Of a stretch of DNA of 64,000 nucleotides, positions 36,601 to 44,933 are shown in pieces. The position numbers and the translations under genes are program-made. The DNA lies in the NCBI GenBank assembly GCA_945897515.1, contig CAMDFO010000015.1:1-64000 (forward strand), in the 5' to 3' direction. Under the pieces are notes generated by a model. It did no database searches, was not told the DNA's origin, and saw only the letters and a list, made by a program, of their open reading frames with translations. Position 1 is the first letter of the stretch. The number at the start of each line of letters is the position of its first letter. This DNA is from Rhodoplanes serenus. Its GTDB lineage: Bacteria > Pseudomonadota > Alphaproteobacteria > Rhizobiales > Xanthobacteraceae.

Positions 36601-36673
36601 TATCCGAAGCGCGCTCAACGCCGGAACCCTGGTCGAGGTGGCCTTTCCGGGCGCCCGCATGGCGGCGGAATAG
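33671..36673 (+). CDS. Multi-PAS sensor histidine kinase, PdhS/PleC/DivJ type
   Basis: A 1000-residue cytoplasmic kinase. It has an N-terminal PAS-like region (WLWSADATHILWANPTAAAI) and a second PAS-like region near residues 270-380, with Pro/Ala-rich linkers between. PAS domains follow near 522 and 645, then HisKA with His778 in KISHEIRTPLNAIIGFSEVM, and an HATPase domain with the N box near 890 and GTGLGLPLTK near 956. The HisKA continuation (MMEERFGP, YLKDIHGSGEHLISLLNDLL) is characteristic of PdhS/PleC/DivJ kinases, which control the DivK/CtrA cell-cycle circuit. No membrane segment or receiver domain is present. ATG 33671 follows a GGGGGG stretch. Confidence 0.85.
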   Translation: MNEFKSHLAYLRDPRLAAHVTSAHPAWLWSADATHILWANPTAAAIFDAPSSAAIVGYVIDPKGTAALQIARLAASLPHGASPRLERLRGLGGRIGGALLCACSRVTLTDRTTGILMVATEPAGPDLTLADRASRLLAGSDDAIALFGSDGALLHATPAAQVRLGPATTIKAIHAHDLATMALAAGSATGDAGGSPVAIDRIGADSATMLLMSFEHQAAAVVEAKPEPSEPAVETPSPPTPTEPVAAAPTGEAAAPPSARPAAPPERRHGQHPLRFVWQMDADGRFTLGSDDFAEVIGPTTAAALGKPWSEIGATLGLDPEGLIPRAFASRDTWSGITLAFPVDGSNERISVELSGLPVFDRDRSFRGYRGFGVCRDVARLTALMQERRRDAAPPSEPAAPEQPVREERPGLSIVPPSPNVVPFRSSTPPEKPPTLTPVERKAFGELASRLTARLRNAENEASSGEPIADEPLPFADTPPAPETAPPSPPAPPPSSVAVASETGRQPAPETSERAPPGDQRPILDRLPVGVLVYRLDNLLYANRAFLDWTGYDRIEALAAAGGLDALFVEPGVDTLGQNGAKALAITSQNGSTLPVEARLFSTMWDGESSLVLMLAQPSAPKIPANTADAAALQRAEAEARELRSILDTAADGVIMVDRESRVLSANASAAALFGYQVEEMAGFSFTGLFAPESQHAALQGLANAAGRNDAHDLTGRGRDGHSIALSMTASRVGDSKLCAVFRDVTPWKQVADDLSMARQQAEDTSSAKSDFLAKISHEIRTPLNAIIGFSEVMMEERFGPVTNERYKQYLKDIHGSGEHLISLLNDLLDLSKIEAGKLELTFASVEINELTQQCVALMQPQANRERVIIRTSLSQALPAVVADARSVRQIVLNLLSNSIKFTGAGGQVIVSTALNDLGEVVLRVRDTGVGMSEKDIAIALEPFRQLATSVRFGSSGTGLGLPLTKALVEANRATFSIRSALNAGTLVEVAFPGARMAAE

Positions 36674-36757
36674 GCTGGAACCTCCGTCCGGTCCGGCTAT
36701 GATGAACCATCGAGCGTTGCGGCAGCCCTCCGGCTCCCGCAGATCATGAGGTTCGTC

Positions 36758-37624
36758 ATGCCGGTCGCAAAGGTTCGTGGGGTCAACATTTTCTATCAAG
36801 TCATCGGCGATCGCGGGCCGTGGGTGGCGCTGATCACCGGCGGACGTCGCGGGCACGATGAGTTCGTGCCGCTCGCCACAAAGCTCGCCGACGCCGGCTA
36901 CCGGGTCGTCCTGCACGACCGCCGCAACACCGGGCGCTCCGACGTGCTGATCGATGGCGACGTCGCCGAGGAGACGCTCTGGCTCGACGACCTTCATGAT
37001 CTGCTCAAGCAGCTCGGCGCGATGCCCTGCTTTGTCGGCGGCTCGTCGGCCGGCGCCCGCACCGCCATGCGGTTCTACGTCCGCTTCCGCAACGACGTGC
37101 GCGGGCTCCTGCTGATGCGCGTGACCGGCGGCGCGTTCGCGGCCGGCCGGCTGCCGGAGAACTACTACGGCATGTTCATCAAGGCCGCCCAGCAGGGCGG
37201 CATGGCCGCGGTATGCGCCACCGAACAGTACCAGGAGCGGATCGCCGCCAACCCGCAGACCCGCGACCGCCTGATGGCGATGGACCCGAAACAGTACATC
37301 AAGGTGATGTCGAACTGGCAGGACCAGTTCATCGCGAGCACCAGGATGGAGGTGTTCGGCATGACCGACGCCGATCTGGCCTCGATTGCGGTGCCGACCG
37401 TCGTGATCCCCGGCAACGATCAGACCCATGCGTCGGTGAACGGCCGTATCGCAGCTTCGAAAATCCCGGGCAGCGTGCTGCATCAGTTGCCGATCGAGGA
37501 TCAGGAGGTGCCGCTCATTGCCTATACCGAGTGGGCGCCTTACGAGGACGAGATCGCGCGCGCGTTCGTCGACACGATGAAACGTGCGGCCTCGCAGGAC
37601 ACGCGCGGAGCGGCGGCATCCTGA
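36758..37624 (+). CDS. Alpha/beta hydrolase, non-canonical C-terminus
   Basis: A 288-residue hydrolase-fold protein with nucleophile elbow GSSAG (Ser97), preceded by MPCFVGGSSAG and an oxyanion segment RRNTGRSD. After the strand PTVVIPGNDQTH the region that normally holds the catalytic histidine reads HQLPIEDQEVPLIAYTEW. No usual C-terminal His motif is obvious, so the enzyme may use another residue or have another role. It is 16 nt upstream of a hydratase-like gene, resembling hydrolase-hydratase pairs of meta-cleavage pathways. Confidence 0.82.
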   Translation: MPVAKVRGVNIFYQVIGDRGPWVALITGGRRGHDEFVPLATKLADAGYRVVLHDRRNTGRSDVLIDGDVAEETLWLDDLHDLLKQLGAMPCFVGGSSAGARTAMRFYVRFRNDVRGLLLMRVTGGAFAAGRLPENYYGMFIKAAQQGGMAAVCATEQYQERIAANPQTRDRLMAMDPKQYIKVMSNWQDQFIASTRMEVFGMTDADLASIAVPTVVIPGNDQTHASVNGRIAASKIPGSVLHQLPIEDQEVPLIAYTEWAPYEDEIARAFVDTMKRAASQDTRGAAAS

Positions 37625-37640
37625 TCGCCGCTCTGGCGTC

Positions 37641-38453
37641 ATGAGCATTCCGGTCGAGGCGATCGCCGCCGAGGTCGCCGACGCGTTGGCAACCGGCCGC
37701 CAGATTTCGCCGATCGCGGCGCGTCATCCCGGCTTCGGCGCCGGCGAAGGTTATGCCGTAACCGCCGGACTGCGCCGCCTGCGGCAGCAGCGCGGCGAGC
37801 GGCAGGTCGGACGCAAGATCGGCTTTACCAACCGCACGATCTGGCAGCAGTACGGCGTCGACGCGCCGATCTGGGGCGACATGTATGACGCCACGGTGCG
37901 CGACATCGGCAGGAGCGCCACGTTCGCGCTCGGCACGCTTCCGGAGCCGCTGATCGAGCCTGAGATCGTGTTCGGCCTGGGCCGTGCACCCGTGGCCGGA
38001 ATGGACGAGCGAGCGCTGCTGGGCTGCATCGACTGGGTGGCACACGGCTTCGAGATCGTGCAATCGATCTTTCCGGGATGGAAGTTCACCCTCGCGGACA
38101 CCATCGCGGCCAATGGGCTGCACGGCGCGTTGCTGATCGGCCCGCGCTATCCAGTTAATGAACGGAACGCGGCGGGCTGGGTTCATCCGCTGAACAGCTT
38201 TGAAGTCACGCTGCATCGCGACGGTGCTCTGATCGATCGCGGGGCCGCGGAGGTGGTGCTCGGCGGGCCACTATCGGCGCTTGCGCACCTCGTCGATCTC
38301 CTGGCCCGCGATTCCCACAACCCGCCGCTGCGAGCGGGCGAGGTCGTGACCACCGGTACCGTGACGCGCGCGTTTCCGATCGCGCCCGGCCAGACATGGA
38401 CCACCACGCTGTCCGGCATTGCGCTCGACCCGCTTTCGGTCACGTTCACCTGA
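37641..38453 (+). CDS. 2-keto-4-pentenoate hydratase / fumarylacetoacetate hydrolase-superfamily protein (MhpD-like)
   Basis: A 270-residue protein of the MhpD/DmpE/DmpH group, which hydrate 2-oxopent-4-enoate or decarboxylate 4-oxalocrotonate in meta-cleavage of aromatics. GRKIGFTNRTIWQQYGVDAP is the substrate/metal-site signature. PLIEPEIVFGLGR contains the acidic ligands, and LRAGEVVTTGTVTRAFPIAPG closes the fold. ATG 37641 is 16 nt after the hydrolase gene, suggesting one transcript. Confidence 0.87.
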   Translation: MSIPVEAIAAEVADALATGRQISPIAARHPGFGAGEGYAVTAGLRRLRQQRGERQVGRKIGFTNRTIWQQYGVDAPIWGDMYDATVRDIGRSATFALGTLPEPLIEPEIVFGLGRAPVAGMDERALLGCIDWVAHGFEIVQSIFPGWKFTLADTIAANGLHGALLIGPRYPVNERNAAGWVHPLNSFEVTLHRDGALIDRGAAEVVLGGPLSALAHLVDLLARDSHNPPLRAGEVVTTGTVTRAFPIAPGQTWTTTLSGIALDPLSVTFT

Positions 38454-38549
38454 ACCGGCCGCTTTTCCTGCGGGCAACATCCCCAGGTCTAGGGGAAACC
38501 CGGCAGGAATCGGCTAAGCTCCGGCACCGGTCTGGCTTGAGGTGCGGTC

Positions 38550-39305
38550 ATGCTTCAATCGATCCGATGCGCATTCGTGTTGTTGATCCTCACACTGGCT
38601 CTGCCAGCCATTACTCCGGCAAGCCGTGCAGCCGAGCCCGTCGACCTGTTGCTTGTGCTCGCCGCGGATGTCTCGCGCAGCGTGGACCACAACAAATTCA
38701 AGCTGCAGCGCGAAGGTTATGCGGAGGCGATGTCGAACAAGCAGGTGCTCGAAGCGATCAGCTCCGGGCGCCACCGGCGCATCGCCGTGACTTTCGTCGA
38801 ATGGTCGGGCGGCAGCGCGCAGCGCGTGGTCATCGATTGGATGATCATCGACGATGAAAAATCCGCGCGCAAGTTCGGAGATCAACTGCTGGAGCTGCCG
38901 CGTTCGTTCGCCGAGCGCACCGGTATCGGCGCGGCCATCGATTTTTCCATGACGCTGCTGGAGCAGGCGCCCTACACCTCGGCCCGCCGAACCATCGACG
39001 TATCGGGCGACGGCACCAATAATTCCGGCCGCGACGTGACGATCGCGCGCGACGCCGCTTTGGCCAAGGGCGTCACCATCAACGGCCTGGTGATCCTGAG
39101 CGAGCGGCCGATGGCCTGGAATCCGGAACACACCAATCCGCCCGGCGGACTTCCGAACTACTTCCGCAACAATGTCATCGGCGGCCCGGGCGCCTTCGTC
39201 ATCGTTGCGGAGAACTTCAACTCGTTCGGCCAGGCGATCGTCAAGAAACTGATCGCTGAAATTGCCGAAGCGCCCGTGTCGGGTGAGACGCCACCCGGTG
39301 GCTGA
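38550..39305 (+). CDS. DUF1194 protein (secreted von Willebrand A-like)
   Basis: A 251-residue protein with a signal peptide (hydrophobic LLILTLALPAITPASRAAE) and one DUF1194/VWA-like domain. The MIDAS-like metal motif DVSRSVD (DxSxS) is at about 40-46, and TIDVSGDGTNNSG later supplies the acidic residue. Members are common in Hyphomicrobiales and are of unknown function. The stop is followed by about 260 nt without a gene. Confidence 0.88.
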   Translation: MLQSIRCAFVLLILTLALPAITPASRAAEPVDLLLVLAADVSRSVDHNKFKLQREGYAEAMSNKQVLEAISSGRHRRIAVTFVEWSGGSAQRVVIDWMIIDDEKSARKFGDQLLELPRSFAERTGIGAAIDFSMTLLEQAPYTSARRTIDVSGDGTNNSGRDVTIARDAALAKGVTINGLVILSERPMAWNPEHTNPPGGLPNYFRNNVIGGPGAFVIVAENFNSFGQAIVKKLIAEIAEAPVSGETPPGG

Positions 39306-39415
39306 AAAAAGCCACTGCTGAGACGGTCTGCCGCAGACCGTTCGGGTTTGCGCTCGATTTTGTGAAAATCCGGATTCGTGCGCGCGCTCAAGCAGCAAGC
39401 CTGAAGTTTCGATTC

Positions 39416-39440
39416 ATTCCAGACTAGCGTTCTCTGGAAT
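39416..39440 (+). promoter_or_regulatory. Inverted repeat upstream of the iron-binding protein gene
   Basis: ATTCCAGA (39416-39423) and TCTGGAAT (39433-39440) form a perfect 8-bp inverted repeat with a 9-nt spacer, about 130 nt before the ATG at 39566. The right arm runs into GGAATAGTTCTAACC, a GAA-N3-TTC core of the kind seen in rhizobial Irr iron-control elements. Regulation by an iron regulator is plausible but unproven. Confidence 0.45.
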
Positions 39441-39565
39441 AGTTCTAACCTATTGATTTAAAAAGAAATATTGGCTTGACCGCCCGCTGGCGGTGTTTAC
39501 CAGTTTGCCCATGTCCCGGCGGCGACACCGTTCGATGACGGTGCACCGATTTTCAGGAGCTTTCC

Positions 39566-40585
39566 ATGTCATCCAACACGCTGCGTATTGCGCCGCTCGC
39601 CATTGCGGCTCTGCTTGCAGCAGGTCCGGCGCTCGCCCAGGGCGAGGTCAACGTCTACACCTATCGCGAAACCGGGCTGGTCAAGCCGCTGTTCGACGCT
39701 TTCACCAAGGACACCGGCATCAAGGTCAATGTGATTTCGGCGAGTTCAGGCCTCGAGCAGCGCATCAAGACCGAGGGCGCCAACAGCCCGGCCGACGTGC
39801 TGCTGACCGTGGACATCAGCCGGCTTGAAGATGCGGTGCAGAATGGGATCACCCAGCCGTTGAACTCCAAGGCCATCGAGCAGGCCGTACCGGCGGCGTA
39901 TCGCGATCCGGAAGGCCACTGGGCCGCTGTCGGAATGCGTGCGCGCATCGTCTACGCTTCGAAGGATCGCGTGAAGCAGGACACGATCACCTACGAGGAA
40001 CTCGCCGACCCGAAGTGGAAGGGCAAGATCTGCATTCGCTCCGGCCAACACATGTACAACAACGCGCTGTTCGCTGCGATGATCGTCAAGCACGGCGAAG
40101 CCAAGGCCGAGGAATGGCTGAAGGGTCTGAAGGCCAACCTGGCGCAGAAGCCGTCCGGCGGCGACCGCGAGACCGCGCGTGACATCGCGGCTGGCAAGTG
40201 CGACCTCGGCATTGCCAACACCTATTACTGGGCGCTGATGAACGACAAGGAAGCCCAGCGGAAGCCATGGGCCGAAGCCACCAAGGTTCTGCTGCCGACC
40301 TTCCAGGGTGGCGGCACCCACGTCAACGTGTCCGGCGTCGCGGTGATCAAGACCGCGCCGAACAAGGCCAACGCAACCAAGTTCGTCGAATGGATGGTGG
40401 GCCCGCAGGCGCAGCAGATGCACGCCGACGTGACCTACGAGTATCCGATGCGCGCGGGGGTGCCGATCAACAAGACCATCGCCGGCTATGGCGATCTCAA
40501 GCGCGATCCGATGCCGCTTGCCTCAATCGCCGCGAACCGCAAGAAGGCCTCGGCACTGGTCGACAAGGTTGGGTTCGACAACTGA
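39566..40585 (+). CDS. fbpA: Iron(III) ABC transporter periplasmic binding protein (FbpA/AfuA type)
   Basis: A 339-residue ferric-binding protein. The signal peptide ends near ALAQG, and the mature start is EVNVYTYRETGLVKPLFDAF, the FbpA pattern. The paired tyrosines that coordinate iron are in IANTYYWALM, and PKWKGKICIRSG and GTHVNVSGVAVIK are also family blocks. AGGAG lies upstream of the ATG. The permease gene follows at 40676; no ATPase gene is in this window, so FbpC must be elsewhere or shared. Confidence 0.92.
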   Translation: MSSNTLRIAPLAIAALLAAGPALAQGEVNVYTYRETGLVKPLFDAFTKDTGIKVNVISASSGLEQRIKTEGANSPADVLLTVDISRLEDAVQNGITQPLNSKAIEQAVPAAYRDPEGHWAAVGMRARIVYASKDRVKQDTITYEELADPKWKGKICIRSGQHMYNNALFAAMIVKHGEAKAEEWLKGLKANLAQKPSGGDRETARDIAAGKCDLGIANTYYWALMNDKEAQRKPWAEATKVLLPTFQGGGTHVNVSGVAVIKTAPNKANATKFVEWMVGPQAQQMHADVTYEYPMRAGVPINKTIAGYGDLKRDPMPLASIAANRKKASALVDKVGFDN

Positions 40586-40675
40586 CGATCACGCTCGTGT
40601 TTTGAGCGGCAGGATCGTCCTCGCCACCCGGCGGGGACGATCTTTTTAAATAGAGCATGATTTTTCCAGATTGCC

Positions 40676-42397
40676 ATGACCGCCACGGAGCTCCACAACG
40701 CGATCCCACGTCCGGCCCGGCGCCGGCATTGGCCCATATCGCATCCCGTCGCGACGGTGTTCCTGTTCGCGGTTGCCGCTCTGGTCGTCGCGCCGCTGTT
40801 GAGCCTGATCCTGTTTGCCATTCAGGGCGACAGCGAGTTGTGGCCGCATCTCGTCGCCTACGTCCTGCCGGTCGCGACGCTCAACACGATTCTGCTGCTC
40901 GCCGGCGTGGCGCTGGTCGCCGCGGTCGCCGGCGTCGGCACCGCCTGGATGGTGACGGCCTACGAGTTTCCCGGACGCAGCACCTTCGTCTGGCTGCTGC
41001 CGCTGCCGCTGGCGTTCCCGACCTATATCGTGGCGTACGTCTACGTCGATATCCTCGACGCGGCGGGACCGGTGCAAACCGCCCTCCGCGCGCTGGTCGG
41101 CTGGCGCTCGGCCGCGGACTACTGGTTCCCCAGCGTCCGGTCGCTCGGCGGCGCGATCCTGGTGATGGGATTTGTGCTCTATCCTTATGTCTATCTCGCA
41201 ACCCGCGCGATGTTTCAGACCCAGAGCGCGACACTGATCGAAATGGCGCGCTCGCTCGGCGCCAGCCGATGGCGGCTCGCGCGCGACATCACGCTGCCGC
41301 TGGCACGTCCAGCGATTGCCGCTGGCCTCGCGCTTGCCATGCTGGAAGCACTCAACGATATCGGCGCCAGCGAATATCTCGGCGTGCAGACGCTCACGCT
41401 CTCGATCTTCAACACCTGGCTCAACCGGTCGAGCCTGCCGGGCGCGGCGCAGATCGCCTGCGTCATGCTGTTCGTGGTGGCAGCATTGATTGCGCTCGAG
41501 CGTTACGGCCGGCGCCGGCAGAGTTTTACCGGGCTCGACCGCCATCCGGGAATTGCGCGGCGCATTCCGCTTGAACGCGGGAAAAAATGGCTCGCGGCGC
41601 TGGGATGCCTGCTGCCGGTCGGACTGGGCTTTCTCATACCGCTCGTCTATCTCGCGCAGGAGGTGGTCAGCCGCGGGCTGCTGATTGGTTTCGACCCCAG
41701 CCTTTTCCGTCACACCCTGACCACAGTCGCGATCGCAGCCGGCGCCACCGCGTTGACGCTTGTGCTCGGCTTCGGCGTGGTGTTCGCGCTGCGGCTCGTT
41801 CGCCGGCCGTTTGCGCAAAACTGCGTCTTTGTCGCGAGCCTGGGCTACGCGGTGCCTGGCACGGTGCTGGCGCTCGGGCTGCTTTCGCCGCTGGTCGGCA
41901 TCGACGAGGCGATCAACTGGGTGACACGGACGGTCGCGGGCGCCAGCGTGGGCCTCGTGCTAGCAGGATCGAGCGCCGCGGTGATGATCGCCTATGCGGT
42001 GCGCTTCCTGGCGATTGCCACCGGATTTGCGCAGGCGGGACTGGCCCGGATTTCGACCGAGCTCGATGACGCCGCCCGCACCGTGGGCACACGCCCGAGC
42101 GGCCTGCTCTGGTCCATCCACCTCCCGCTTTTGCGGCCGGCGCTCTGGGGCGCGGCTCTGCTGGTGTTCGTCGATTGCCTGAAGGAGCTGCCGGCCACGC
42201 TGCTGCTGCGGCCGCTCAACGTCGAAACGCTCTCGACCTACATCTACCAGTTCGCCACCCGCGGCAATTTCGAGGAGGGCGCGCTTGCGGCGCTGCTGAT
42301 CGTGCTGGTCGGCATCGTCCCGGTGATCCGCATGACGCGCCACGCCGACGAGGCAGTGCAGGCGGGCGTCACCCCGGCACGGGGCTGGACGGCCTGA
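40676..42397 (+). CDS. fbpB: Iron(III) ABC transporter permease (FbpB type, two fused domains)
   Basis: A 573-residue membrane protein with two homologous six-helix halves, each with an EAA loop (TLIEMARSLGASRWRLARDI and ISTELDDAARTVGTRPSGLL). This doubled architecture is typical of FbpB/AfuB. It lies 90 nt after the iron-binding protein and should be co-transcribed. The partner ATPase gene is absent nearby. Confidence 0.92.
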   Translation: MTATELHNAIPRPARRRHWPISHPVATVFLFAVAALVVAPLLSLILFAIQGDSELWPHLVAYVLPVATLNTILLLAGVALVAAVAGVGTAWMVTAYEFPGRSTFVWLLPLPLAFPTYIVAYVYVDILDAAGPVQTALRALVGWRSAADYWFPSVRSLGGAILVMGFVLYPYVYLATRAMFQTQSATLIEMARSLGASRWRLARDITLPLARPAIAAGLALAMLEALNDIGASEYLGVQTLTLSIFNTWLNRSSLPGAAQIACVMLFVVAALIALERYGRRRQSFTGLDRHPGIARRIPLERGKKWLAALGCLLPVGLGFLIPLVYLAQEVVSRGLLIGFDPSLFRHTLTTVAIAAGATALTLVLGFGVVFALRLVRRPFAQNCVFVASLGYAVPGTVLALGLLSPLVGIDEAINWVTRTVAGASVGLVLAGSSAAVMIAYAVRFLAIATGFAQAGLARISTELDDAARTVGTRPSGLLWSIHLPLLRPALWGAALLVFVDCLKELPATLLLRPLNVETLSTYIYQFATRGNFEEGALAALLIVLVGIVPVIRMTRHADEAVQAGVTPARGWTA

Positions 42398-42509
42398 CGA
42401 GCGGGCTATCGTTCCGATAGCCGCCCGCTCAAAGCTACCTTGCCAAGCGGCCCTGCCGGGAGGACCATTCGGGCGGCCCGGAAGAGGCCCAACGACTGGG
42501 GAGAATTTC

Positions 42510-43244
42510 ATGACCATTCGCAACCTGGCAGTGGCGGCGACTGCCGTCGCGCTCATGCTCGGTACATCGGCGCAGGCGGCCGAGATCACGGTACTTAGCT
42601 CCAACGCGCTGAAAACCGTGCTGGAAGACCTGGGACCGAAGTTCGAAAAGAGCTCCGAGCACAAGCTCGCGATCAAGTTCGACACCGCGGCGGCGCTTAA
42701 AGGCCAGATCGAGAAAGGCGCCGCAGTCGACGTCGCCCTCCTCACCGACGGAGCGGTCGACGACCTGATCAAGCAGGGCAAGCTCACTTCGCGCATCGCG
42801 CTGGCGCGCTCGGGCGCGGGTGTCGCGATCAAGCGGGGCGCGCCGAAACCCGACCTCAGCTCGACGGACGCATTCAAGAAGACGCTGCTCGCAGCAAAAT
42901 CGATTGCCTATGTCGAGCAGGGTGCCACCGGCATCTATCTCAAGGGCTTGTTCGAGCGCCTTGGCGTCGCCGATCAGATCAAGAGCAAAACAAAGTTCGT
43001 GAAGTCCGCGGCCGAAGCGGTCGCCGCCGGCGAGGCCGAGCTCGGCTTCACCCAGATTGCCGAAATCCTGCCCTACGCGGGCGCCGAGGTCGCGGGCCCG
43101 CTGCCGGCCGAAATCCAACTCAACACCAATTTCGCACTCGGCTTCAGCGGCAAGAATGCTCAGGCCGCCGAGGCTTTGGCCAAGTTCATGACCACGCCAG
43201 CCGGCGCCGCCGTGCTCAAGGCCAAGGGGCTGGAACCGCGCTGA
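42510..43244 (+). CDS. ModA-like ABC transporter substrate-binding protein
   Basis: A 244-residue periplasmic binding protein. The signal peptide ends near AQAAE, followed by ITVLSSNALKTVLEDLGPKF, KGAAVDVALLTDGAVDDLIK and ELGFTQIAEILP, which resemble molybdate-type (ModA) proteins. The residues known to hold molybdate are not clearly all present and no modB/modC genes follow, so another oxyanion or small organic ligand is possible. TGGGGAG lies before the start. Confidence 0.82.
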   Translation: MTIRNLAVAATAVALMLGTSAQAAEITVLSSNALKTVLEDLGPKFEKSSEHKLAIKFDTAAALKGQIEKGAAVDVALLTDGAVDDLIKQGKLTSRIALARSGAGVAIKRGAPKPDLSSTDAFKKTLLAAKSIAYVEQGATGIYLKGLFERLGVADQIKSKTKFVKSAAEAVAAGEAELGFTQIAEILPYAGAEVAGPLPAEIQLNTNFALGFSGKNAQAAEALAKFMTTPAGAAVLKAKGLEPR

Positions 43245-43262
43245 CGGCCGCTGCTCAAGCTT

Positions 43263-43291
43263 AAGCGCCCCGGCGTCCTGCCGGGGCGCTT
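43263..43291. terminator. Probable terminator after the ModA-like gene
   Basis: A perfect 12-bp stem, AAGCGCCCCGGC (43263-43274) with GCCGGGGCGCTT (43280-43291), around GTCCT. It starts 19 nt after the stop of the upstream gene. Downstream, the decamer TACAGAACTC occurs twice (43314-43323 and 43342-43351) before the CoA-transferase genes, perhaps a regulator site. Confidence 0.8.
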
Positions 43292-43400
43292 GATCGCGTC
43301 GCAACAGGTCGGCTACAGAACTCAGGGCTGCCGACCTCGGGTACAGAACTCGGGTACGGAATTTGCATATTTTGGCTGACTTTAGTGTGAGGCGGAACGC

Positions 43401-44108
43401 ATGAAGAAGGTCTATCCCGACGCGAAGGCCGCGCTGGCCGGTGTCCTCAAGGACGGCATGCTGATCATGGCCGGCGGCTTCGGGCTGTGCGGCATCCCGG
43501 AGAGCCTGATCCTGGCGATCCGCGACTCCGGGGTGAAGAACCTCACCATCGTCTCCAACAATGCCGGCGTCGACGGCATCGGCCTCGGCCTGCTGCTCGA
43601 CACCAAGCAGGTCAAGAAAATGATCTCGTCCTATGTCGGCGAGAACAAGACCTTCGCCCAGCAGTTCCTCGCGGGCGAGTTGGAGATCGAGTTCAACCCG
43701 CAGGGCACGCTGGCCGAACGCATCCGCGCCGGCGGAGCAGGCATCCCGGCGTTCTTCACCAAGACCGGCGCCGGCACGATGATCGCCGAAGGCAAGGAAG
43801 AGCGGGAATTCGACGGCGAGCGCTACGTGATGGAACGCGGCATCGTCGCCGATCTCTCGATCGTGCACGCCTGGAAGGGCGACACCGAAGGCAACCTCGT
43901 GTACCGGAAGACCGCGCGCAACTTCAATCCGATGATGGCGACCGCCGGCAAGATGACCGTGGCGGAGGTCGAGAACCTCGTGCAGCCGGGCGAGATCAAT
44001 CCGGACCACATCATGACGTCAGGCGTCTACGTCAAGCGCATGATCCATGTGCCGAACGCTCAAAAGCACATCGAACAGCGCACCGTGCGCAAGCGCGTCG
44101 TCGCGTAA
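43401..44108 (+). CDS. scoA: 3-oxoacid CoA-transferase, subunit A
   Basis: A 235-residue alpha subunit of the SCOT/PcaI/AtoD family, which moves CoA from succinyl-CoA to a 3-oxoacid. The glycine-rich motif GGFGLCGIPE is at 25-34 and NNAGVDGIGLGLLLDTKQV follows. Sequence such as KTGAGTMIAEGKEEREFDGE and DLSIVHAWKGDTEGNL is of the succinyl-CoA:3-ketoacid type. Subunit B follows after 12 nt. Confidence 0.93.
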   Translation: MKKVYPDAKAALAGVLKDGMLIMAGGFGLCGIPESLILAIRDSGVKNLTIVSNNAGVDGIGLGLLLDTKQVKKMISSYVGENKTFAQQFLAGELEIEFNPQGTLAERIRAGGAGIPAFFTKTGAGTMIAEGKEEREFDGERYVMERGIVADLSIVHAWKGDTEGNLVYRKTARNFNPMMATAGKMTVAEVENLVQPGEINPDHIMTSGVYVKRMIHVPNAQKHIEQRTVRKRVVA

Positions 44109-44120
44109 GGGGGACAAGTC

Positions 44121-44762
44121 ATGGCTTGGACACGTGAAGAGATGGCGGGCCGCGCCGCGAAGGAATTGCGCGATGGCTTCTACGTCAACCTGGGGATCGG
44201 CATTCCGACCCTGGTTTCGAACTACATCCCGGACGGCATGACGGTTCAGCTCCAGAGCGAAAACGGCATGCTCGGCTTCGGACCGTTCCCCTACGAGGGC
44301 GACGAGGACCCGGACCTGATCAACGCCGGCAAGCAGACCATCACCGAGCTGCCCACCACGAGCTATTTTTCCTCGGCCGACTCGTTCGCCATGATCCGCG
44401 GCGGGCACATCGACCTGTCGATCCTCGGGGCCATGCAGGTGGCCGAGAACGGCGACCTCGCGAACTGGATGATTCCCGGCAAGATGGTCAAAGGCATGGG
44501 CGGCGCCATGGACCTGGTGGCCGGGGTCAAGAAGGTCGTGGTGGTGATGGAGCACTCGGCCAAGAACGAGCCGAAATTGCTCAAACGCTGCAACCTGCCG
44601 CTGACCGGGGCGGGCGTCGTGGACATGGTCATCACCGACCTCGGGGTGTTCACCATCGACAAGAAGGGCAGCGGCGGGATGACGCTGACCGAAATTGCTC
44701 CGGGGACGACGGTCGACGAAATCAAGGCGAAGACCGAAGCCGGATTCAAGGTCGGCCTCTGA
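44121..44762 (+). CDS. scoB: 3-oxoacid CoA-transferase, subunit B
   Basis: A 213-residue beta subunit. The catalytic glutamate is Glu47 in [10 protein letters not shown], the SENG motif that forms the CoA thioester. [18 protein letters not shown] precedes it, and [14 protein letters not shown] and [16 protein letters not shown] follow. GGGGGAC precedes the ATG. Together with scoA it makes the heteromeric enzyme, used in ketone body or beta-ketoadipate-type metabolism, and may also serve PHA-cycle acetoacetate. Confidence 0.93.
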   Translation: MAWTREEMAGRAAKELRDGFYVNLGIGIPTLVSNYIPDGMTVQLQSENGMLGFGPFPYEGDEDPDLINAGKQTITELPTTSYFSSADSFAMIRGGHIDLSILGAMQVAENGDLANWMIPGKMVKGMGGAMDLVAGVKKVVVVMEHSAKNEPKLLKRCNLPLTGAGVVDMVITDLGVFTIDKKGSGGMTLTEIAPGTTVDEIKAKTEAGFKVGL

Positions 44763-44933
44763 ACCGCCGATAGCGTCGTCCAGGCAGGTGCGACACCGGC
44801 GGCACGGCGCTTCGGCGGGCCGGCCACGAAAGGGTCACAGAAGACCCCCAAGTTGCAGCGCATAAGCTGACAGTTATAGTCCCATCGACGTTCGCACCAA
44901 CCACCTGCGCACCGACCACCTGGAATCCATCCC

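Noticed and set aside
35153-37648. 831-codon minus-strand open frame
   Set aside because: It runs antisense across the histidine kinase and hydrolase genes; high GC removes stops from this frame, and its translation shows no domain.
43314-43351. TACAGAACTC repeated twice before scoA
   Set aside because: Only two short copies, with no third unit or palindrome; noted with the terminator entry but not claimed as an operator.
42435-44009. 524-codon minus-strand open frame
   Set aside because: Antisense shadow of the ModA-like and scoA genes; no recognisable domain.
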